Positions 57,600 through 64,000 of a stretch of 64,000 bases of DNA are shown in pieces. The notes under the pieces are model-generated. The model searched no databases and was not told the origin of the DNA. It saw nothing but the letters and a program-made list of their open reading frames with translations. The stretch lies in the NCBI RefSeq assembly GCF_004193775.1, contig NC_041005.1, positions 13,022,501 to 13,086,500 of the forward strand, given 5' to 3'. Each line of letters opens with the position of its first letter. Position 1 is the first letter of the stretch. Source of the DNA: Glycine soja. Lineage: Eukaryota > Streptophyta > Magnoliopsida > Fabales > Fabaceae. A program made the translations under genes and the position numbers.

Positions 57600-59583
57600 T
57601 GATTTATTAAAGACCCTATCCAAAGTGATAAATTTCTTCACCTATCACTCATCTAAACCTCTATCTTTTAGCATCTCTTTGAGGTAAGGGAGCTGACTCT
57701 TTGTTTGTCTCCTTTACATTGGTTGCTTAGTGTAAATAGGAAAATATTGAGTGTTGTTGTTTTGGTGATAGAAGATATGATCTTAATATGTTTTCGCAAG
57801 GAAAAAGAGAAAAAGAAAATGCATACTGGAGTTGGTGAGATCATTATGCGCATAGGGAAAAAAAATTAGCATGAAGTTTGGATCTTATGATACCTGAAAT
57901 GGAAGCTAAGCTATATAAGTCTATACATGCTTATTGTTTTTACATGTTAAAGTAGAAAGACTATTATAGATATATATTATGCCTATTCTTGCAAAGTTAT
58001 AAATTACCAACCGTGAATCATTTGAGATTTTGATATCATTGTATGAGGAGTAGAATTGTGAGCCATATAGGGACTATTTGAGTACTATTGAATGGGTTCA
58101 AAACAGATAACGAAGTTAGAAGGAATAAGATACTTTACTTTCCATAGGTAGATAAAGAAAAAGAATTTAAACTAAGAACTCAAGTTTAGATATTATCATA
58201 AAGAAAAAGAATTTAAACTGAGAACTTAAGTTTAGATATTAAGGTAATTATTTGAATGAATTATAAATGGTATAAAAATAATAATAAATAAATAAATTGT
58301 CTAAAAACCTATTCTTAAAGAGTGTGCAACCGTTACACAACATCACTCTGCCTTAGGCACTATAAGAAGAAAAAGTAAAAGAAAACTGAATTTTTTTCTC
58401 TCTAAATAGAATGATGATAATTACCATTAAATAATAAGTTTAACGATTCGAAAAACAGGAATCGTGCTCAAAATAGATAGGCATATTGTTTAAAGTTTAA
58501 AACGTTTCCTTTTATGATAGCTCTTTTTTAGTGACTATATAGGAAAAAGGAGAACTTTGTAAGTAAGAATAGTCCTAATAAAATCTAGAGAAAGTGACTG
58601 GATATGTTATAGGAAAAAAAAGGAAAAGAAATTATTATTCACAAAGATGTGAATTATGTATTTAAAATATTCTAGAATAGTCTACAATAGGCTTTAAAAA
58701 AATGGCGAAGTAAATTAATTTAATTATCATTTTTAAGTTTCATTTTAATGGAATTTTCTAATATTTATTTAATAAATCCATTAGTAGATTATTTGACATT
58801 TTAAATTCTTAAGCAACATAGATAATATAATAATTTTAGGATTTAATATCCTTGATGAATAAGATAATAATTAGTAGCTGTCTCTTAGACAAAAACATAT
58901 TAGCATATATTGTTCAACATTTTTAGTAGTGTAAAAAATGTGAGACAAATAGTTGTTGAAAAATCCTAAAGGATTTTTGTTATTCAAGGCCTTGAGAATA
59001 AGGTGATAATTTTGCTTAGTATTCCGTGGAGAGGCCCAACCCATGAGAGGTGGCTGGCATACCTTTGAATATGTCTAATCCACATAAGGGAAATCTAAGC
59101 AATGACGTAAAATATATTATTGAGTAGCATGTGTGAGTTGTCGAGGAACGCCTACAAAGCGTTGGGAAGGCTAGTGGTGGTACCATTGGTATCCTTGAGG
59201 ATATATAGATGTGTGAATCCACATGAAGCCGGAGCCGTTACAAACTCCATGTTGTGGTGGTGATCCCCACATACATATTTCCTAACGAAACCCCAATTGC
59301 TCTGAGATCATATCTAGTGCCACCCCAATGGTTTATATTTGACATGTGTCATTTTGCGGATTCGCCCTGTTGCTGCTGCTACACCATGCTTAAGAGACAC
59401 GTCAAACGGATTCGTCCACATGTTGGAGATCTCCATGGAGTTGAGTCTACATATATGGCATGACTATTATTGTAGAAGTATATGCTTTATAAACTTGTCT
59501 ATTGTCTTTATTGAATATTAAGGTTTCATATTTTAGATGTATGAGTTATTAAGTGTAGGTTTTCATAATTTTATGAGCTTACC
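57600..59583. other. Intergenic region with one short tandem repeat, no gene seen
   Basis: 58150-58245 holds two copies (period about 48 bp) of AAGAAAAAGAATTTAAACT-AGAACT-AAGTTTAGATATTA. 59000-59500 is less AT-rich and may be a repeat or gene fragment, but I recognise no family; the short ORFs there are on both strands. Confidence 0.4.
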
Positions 59584-60110
59584 CACTACTAGAAAATAGG
59601 ATTTTAACATCGATTATTAAGGACTTTCAACATCGGTTATCAACCAATGTTGAAAGTACCAATGTTGAAAGTAATATCGTTAACATCGGTTTTCCAAAAC
59701 CGATGTTGAGATAAAAATGACAACATTGTTTTTTCAAAAAATTGATGTTATATAGTAAGAATTATAAAAAAAATGTCAAATATCTTCATATTAACATCGG
59801 TTTTTACCAAAACTGGTGTTAACTTATACATATAATATCGGTTTTTGCAAAAGCCAATGTTGTATTTGTATATTAACATCGGTTTTCGAAAAACGATTTT
59901 GGTTGTCATCCAACAACATCGGTTTTTACTAAAAATCAATGTTGTTTTCTGATAACCAACATCGGCTTGTGGTAAAAATTGATGTTGTATGTTCAACAAT
60001 AACATCGATTTTATAGAAACTGATGTTGTGAGTTCATGTTAACATCGGTTTTTGAGAAAACTGATGTTGTTTGTAAACATCAACGTCGGATTTTAGGAAA
60101 AATCGTTGTT
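59584..60110 (+). mobile_element. CACTA terminus with sub-terminal AACATCGGTTTT repeats (end of copy B)
   Basis: CACTACTAGAAAATAGG opens at 59584, the classic CACTA end. It is followed by about eight inverted or direct copies of AACATCGGTTTT...AAAACCGATGTT in 59610-60090, many as imperfect palindromes (for example 59680-59706). Transposase remnants lie inward on the minus strand, so this is the 3' end relative to the transposase. The opposite terminus is beyond the window. Confidence 0.85.
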
Positions 60111-60684
60111 GTTTTTTTAGATTTTTTCAATGTGTTTACTGTTTTTTTAGTTACCCCAAATTAACCTGCAAATTTAAAAGCAGAACCACAACAGATAATT
60201 TTTAGTCTGTTTTTAAACAATTTTTAGCAAAAATTCCTTAAAAATTGAATATTTACTATGAATTAAAAAAAATTTAATGTGCATATAACATGAATTGTAA
60301 AAAATGTAAATAAGTACACTACAATTGCAAAACTACTTAAACACTAATTGTTTCATTTTTAACTTTCAAATAGTAGCTTGTCTGTTGGATGCGAAGCGCT
60401 TCCAATCTCTTTGGTTTCAATGGTCTAACATCATTGAAATATGGAATGATATAATAAAACATAAGTTAATAATATATAATATCCATTATAACAAAATGAA
60501 ATACATTTGAATTAAACTATTACCATTTTCCAATTATTCTTGAAACTTCCTAAGATTATAGTTGACATCCGGTGCATGACGTAATACTCGCACGCAGTAC
60601 TTCCTTTTTGTCTATTACACTAAATACATTATGAAATTTAGATATTCAATGTTAATTTCAAATTAGTCTACACAATATTAAAAT

Positions 60685-61235
60685 ATAACTAGAAACATTG
60701 TTTAAATGACTTACTTTAACAACAATCCACCTAGCAGTAGCCTTGGATTTACTTTGTGGAGTATCGTCAAATCCTTTCAAAGCATTGTTCAATACAAACA
60801 TGGATGTGAATTGCACAATTAAAATATTGATGTTCCCAAATAATGCTAATGTAAATGTATTGAAAAACATGTGTGGGAGGTCCTTGGAGCCGATCCAAAG
60901 TATTGTTTGATCATGGCATTGGCTCCAATAGCACGCATACGACCAGGGTGTTATGGTCGGCCAATGACAATAATCAATACATCTTAACGTCCATGGGCGA
61001 CAAAGGAATCCTGTGAGGAATAATCCTCCATGGAATCCTATAAGGAACACATTTATTTGTTTACTCAATCAAACAATAAACATAAATAATTGCAATTGAC
61101 AATTGAAAGTGACTTCCAATCTTGTTAGCAATTTCCTTTGCCGCCTCAAACATCATTTGGTCAGTTTTCTTGGTGTAAGTCATTTTCCACTTCACGTGTC
61201 GTCTGATGGAAGATGGCACATTGGTTACTTCCTAA
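60685..61235 (-). pseudogene. En/Spm (Ptta) transposase remnant, copy B
   Basis: Same blocks as copy A (KWKMTYTKKTDQMMFEAAKE, DSFVAHGR, DVLIIVIG). The segment encoding LTQKIRDQLEESITEKVTRQ is deleted; sequence jumps from GTATTGAAAAA to CATGTGTGGGAGG near 60868. Confidence 0.7.
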
Positions 61236-61944
61236 CCTGTATTTTTTATACTAAAACTTGCACTTACTTTAAAATTTTATAAATTTTAGTAGTTATGTAT
61301 TTACTAATTTTTATTTCCATATATCATGAAATTCTATTGACAATTGCCTTTATGAAATGCAAAAAATTTACATCTTTTTTCTGAATAAATTAATAAAGTA
61401 TTTTTGAATATTTCTATAAACATTGTTTAATGGACTTGCAGTGATAGTCAATTAATACAAATGTACACAAATTGAAAGGAGGATTGCGGATTGGTGACAG
61501 AAAATTAAGCTAAAGATGAAAATTGGCTAATAAATTTAATTAAGTGCTAATCACAATATTGTTATCTTAATGACTTGCTGATATTAATTTATGACATCTA
61601 GAAATAATTTAGTACAACTCAATTTTTTTAAAACACTAGAAAAGCTTCCTTGATTGTGCATTTTGAAATTGAATTTAAATAATATTATTTTAATCAACGA
61701 CGTTTAAACTAATTAAATTTTTTAAGGATCTTTGTTATAACTAATGACGACTAACTATCATTATTCTTGCTAATTTCTTGACTTTTATTTTTCACTTTTG
61801 TCGTATAATCTTATATTATCAAATCATAAGTCTAGATAAAATTCGATGGAATTTTCAATTGAAACTCCTAAAAAAATAACATTTATTTAATTATGTTTTA
61901 CGAGAATAAATTTAATTTTCACTGGAAATATATGTAAATATGTG

Positions 61945-63997
61945 TGTGTACATACATAAAATCAACTCCTATTACTAAAACTCACATTACTAAATTGATT
62001 AAGAGGACATGAATTTTCCTTATTGTATCTAAATGTTAGTTTGTAGGAAAATTTGATATATTATGTGTTTCTAAATTCAAATATCCTTTTAAAAAATGTT
62101 TTGGGATTTTCTAAAGGATCTATTCCTTTTTCTTATCTTGGGTTGCCCCTCTTTTAAGCTCCTAGAAGGGTTCTTTACTCTTCTTTATGGGAATAGTACA
62201 ATTGATTAAAACAGTTGTGTGGAGTAGCTTGTTATATGGTTTTCACATTTACTCTTGGGCTATAGCTACATTGAAGATGCTTGATACGTGGCTTCAAAAA
62301 TTCATTTGTATTGGTGATATTGACGAGAGAAAATTATTCACAATATCCTGAAGAAAAAAAAAAAGGTGATCTCCTTTAGAGATGGGTGGCCTTTGAATTA
62401 GATCACTATAATTAATCAATAATGTTGCAATTATGAAGCTAATTTGGTCTTTAGCCATTTCAGATGAGCCTTGGGCTTTTTGTGCTATTCTAGATTTCTT
62501 AAGGTTGGTACTCCTGGGGAATCCTATATCTTCTCTTCTATTTGGACAGGGATCAAGGATTTTTTTTGGATTGTTAAGGAACATTCGGTTTGGTTAGTTG
62601 GAGATCTTATTAACATCTCCTTCTGGCTGGATAATTGGCTTGATGAATCGACAACAATCACTCTAAATATTCTAGAGTTGACTCGAAACTCATTCCAGCC
62701 CATGGTGAAGGGCTTAAATAGGAATAAATGTTGGGTGCTTCCTCAAGAGTTCACACTATCTTTTCCTAGCTAGCGGAAGACATTAAATTTTTTATTATTC
62801 CTTTAGAGGAGATCATAGATAAACCCATTTGGATCCCCTCAAATTTAGGAAACATGACTTTTAAAGGAGTGTTTTCTTTCTTCCAAACTAACTTGCAATC
62901 ATTATCTTGGCATAAGATCTTACGTAAAAAAGGAATCTCGCCATCAAAATCCTTTTTGTTTTGGAGATGGATTCATGATTGTTCATCTACGGATGATAAT
63001 TTGAATGTAGGGTTTTTTTTTTCTTTTGCCTCTATTTGTTATCATTGTGGAGCTATTGTTGATAATGCAAAACAACTATTTCAGGAATGTCCCTTAGCAA
63101 TGAAGCTTTGGAACTAGCTTAGTCACTTATTGCAATGTAGCAAGTCTTTTTCTTCTGCTATGAACCTGTTTCATACTTGCTGCAATTCAATTAGCTCATA
63201 GGTCAAGGATGTGCACGTTTCTTTAGTTGTACACATCATTTAGCTTATTTGGTATAATAGGAACCAAGCTAGGTGTGAAAGTGGCCCTTTTCAGTATGAG
63301 CACATTGTCCACAAAGTTATCTCAAAAGGGATGGATTAAGTGCAACATTGATGGTGCAACAAATAGTTGTCTGGGGCCTTGAGCTAGCAGGGGAATTTTT
63401 CGTAATTCTAGGGGTGCTTTTTTGGGTTGTTTCTCGCACTCTTTGGATATTTCAATTGCTTTTCATGCTGAGTTGCAAGTTTCATTTTTAGCTATTGAAA
63501 TAGCACAAGGCAAAGGTCTGGATCAATTATGGTTGAAAGGTGACTCATTGTCATTGCCACAAGTTTTCAAATCTCATCTCCTGGTGCCGTGGAGGTTTCA
63601 AAATAGATGGATTAATTGTTTGTCATATACTAAGTGAATCTCTTTCCATAACTCCCATATTTGTGTGAACGAAATTATTGTACGAATAGATAGCGAATCG
63701 TGGTTTACATGCACAAGGTATCATATGGTGGGATATAGTCCAAATCTTTTATTGCTAATACTTCTGTTCATGATAAGTTGAATATGCCTAATTATAGGTT
63801 TTGCTATTTTTTTTTATTTGGATGGATTTGGTTTTATGTCCTCCTATGTTTGTTGTTATTTCCTTTTTTGATGAACAAATTTGGTTTGCGGGCATATGAT
63901 TGATTGCCCCTATGGTGCCGACATAATTGGAATGATAGGGTTTTATCATGATGCGTTTGCAATCCTTTGCTTAAAAAAATATCCTCTTTTAAATTGA
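61945..63997 (+). pseudogene. LINE (L1-type) ORF2 C-terminus: zf-RVT and RNase H
   Basis: Plus-strand translation includes SSIWTGIKDFFWIVKEHSVW, LVGDLINISFWLDNWLDEST (RT C-terminal region), SFLFWRWIHDC, a zf-RVT finger CYHCGAIVDNAKQLFQECPL near 63040-63100, and RNase H GWIKCNIDGATN, AELQVSFLAIEIA and LWLKGDSLSL, then WRFQNRWINC. Stops interrupt it. The RNase H tail (from 63589) is shared with copy A at 52021. A poly-A end was not identified in the window. Confidence 0.78.
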
Positions 63998-64000
63998 TTT

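Larger units (their letters stand above)
60025..63997 (-). mobile_element. CACTA element remnant, copy B, with LINE
   Basis: Nearly collinear with 49808-52429 at an offset of 10217 bp on the left side. It carries the true CACTA end (59584), the transposase remnant with an internal 288-bp deletion, and a LINE fragment from about 61945 onward. Sequence agreement with copy A is high by eye (long exact stretches). Confidence 0.8.

Overview
The window looks like plant nuclear DNA, most likely from a legume of the soybean (Glycine) type. The evidence is a spliceosomal gene of the plant DUF842/FAM136A family, a SURNod19-family gene, a 5S rRNA copy of plant type, CACTA, Stowaway and Tourist elements, and LTR families with the TAATCGATTAC-rich LTR style I associate with soybean. 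The species call is an inference. There are no bacterial operons and no CRISPR array. Two spliced genes look intact: FAM136A/DUF842 (minus, 10656-12156) and SURNod19 (minus, 52964-54647). Almost everything else is transposon sequence or gene debris moved by transposons.

Layout. 1-1485: part of an LTR (minus orientation) with an array of covarying hairpins and palindromes. 2600-3420: broken, intron-containing paralog of the FAM136A gene. 3682-9186: decayed Ty1/copia element with both LTRs and target-site duplications. 10640-12775: intact FAM136A gene with promoter. 13260-22170: an old LINE on the minus strand, split by a chromodomain Ty3/gypsy element (13927-21418), itself split by a 2.6-kb solo LTR (18328-20911). 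22478-22597: decayed 5S rRNA copy. 22750-23370: gypsy-integrase/LINE-RT chimera. 23380-34670: very AT-rich repeats, MITEs, nested inverted repeats and interspersed repeat modules. 34672-41262: tandem duplication and a second decayed copia element.

41263-45997: intron-bearing fragments of at least three unrelated genes (HAD hydrolase, GRAS, sorting nexin) plus an unidentified fourth, all on the minus strand and ending in a CACTA-like terminus; this is best read as a gene-capturing CACTA element. 45998-48241: duplicated unit with a Stowaway-like MITE, a SINE inside the MITE end and a Tourist-like MITE. 48242-49807: a second CACTA end followed by plus-strand fragments of an MEE60-like membrane protein and an aldehyde dehydrogenase. 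49808-52429 and 60025-63997: two copies, 10.2 kb apart, of a CACTA element carrying transposase remnants and a LINE; each copy has a deletion the other lacks. The SURNod19 gene lies between them. The most interesting biology is this cluster of gene-fragment-carrying CACTA elements around one intact stress-related gene.

All domain calls come from reading translations by eye. No database search was run.
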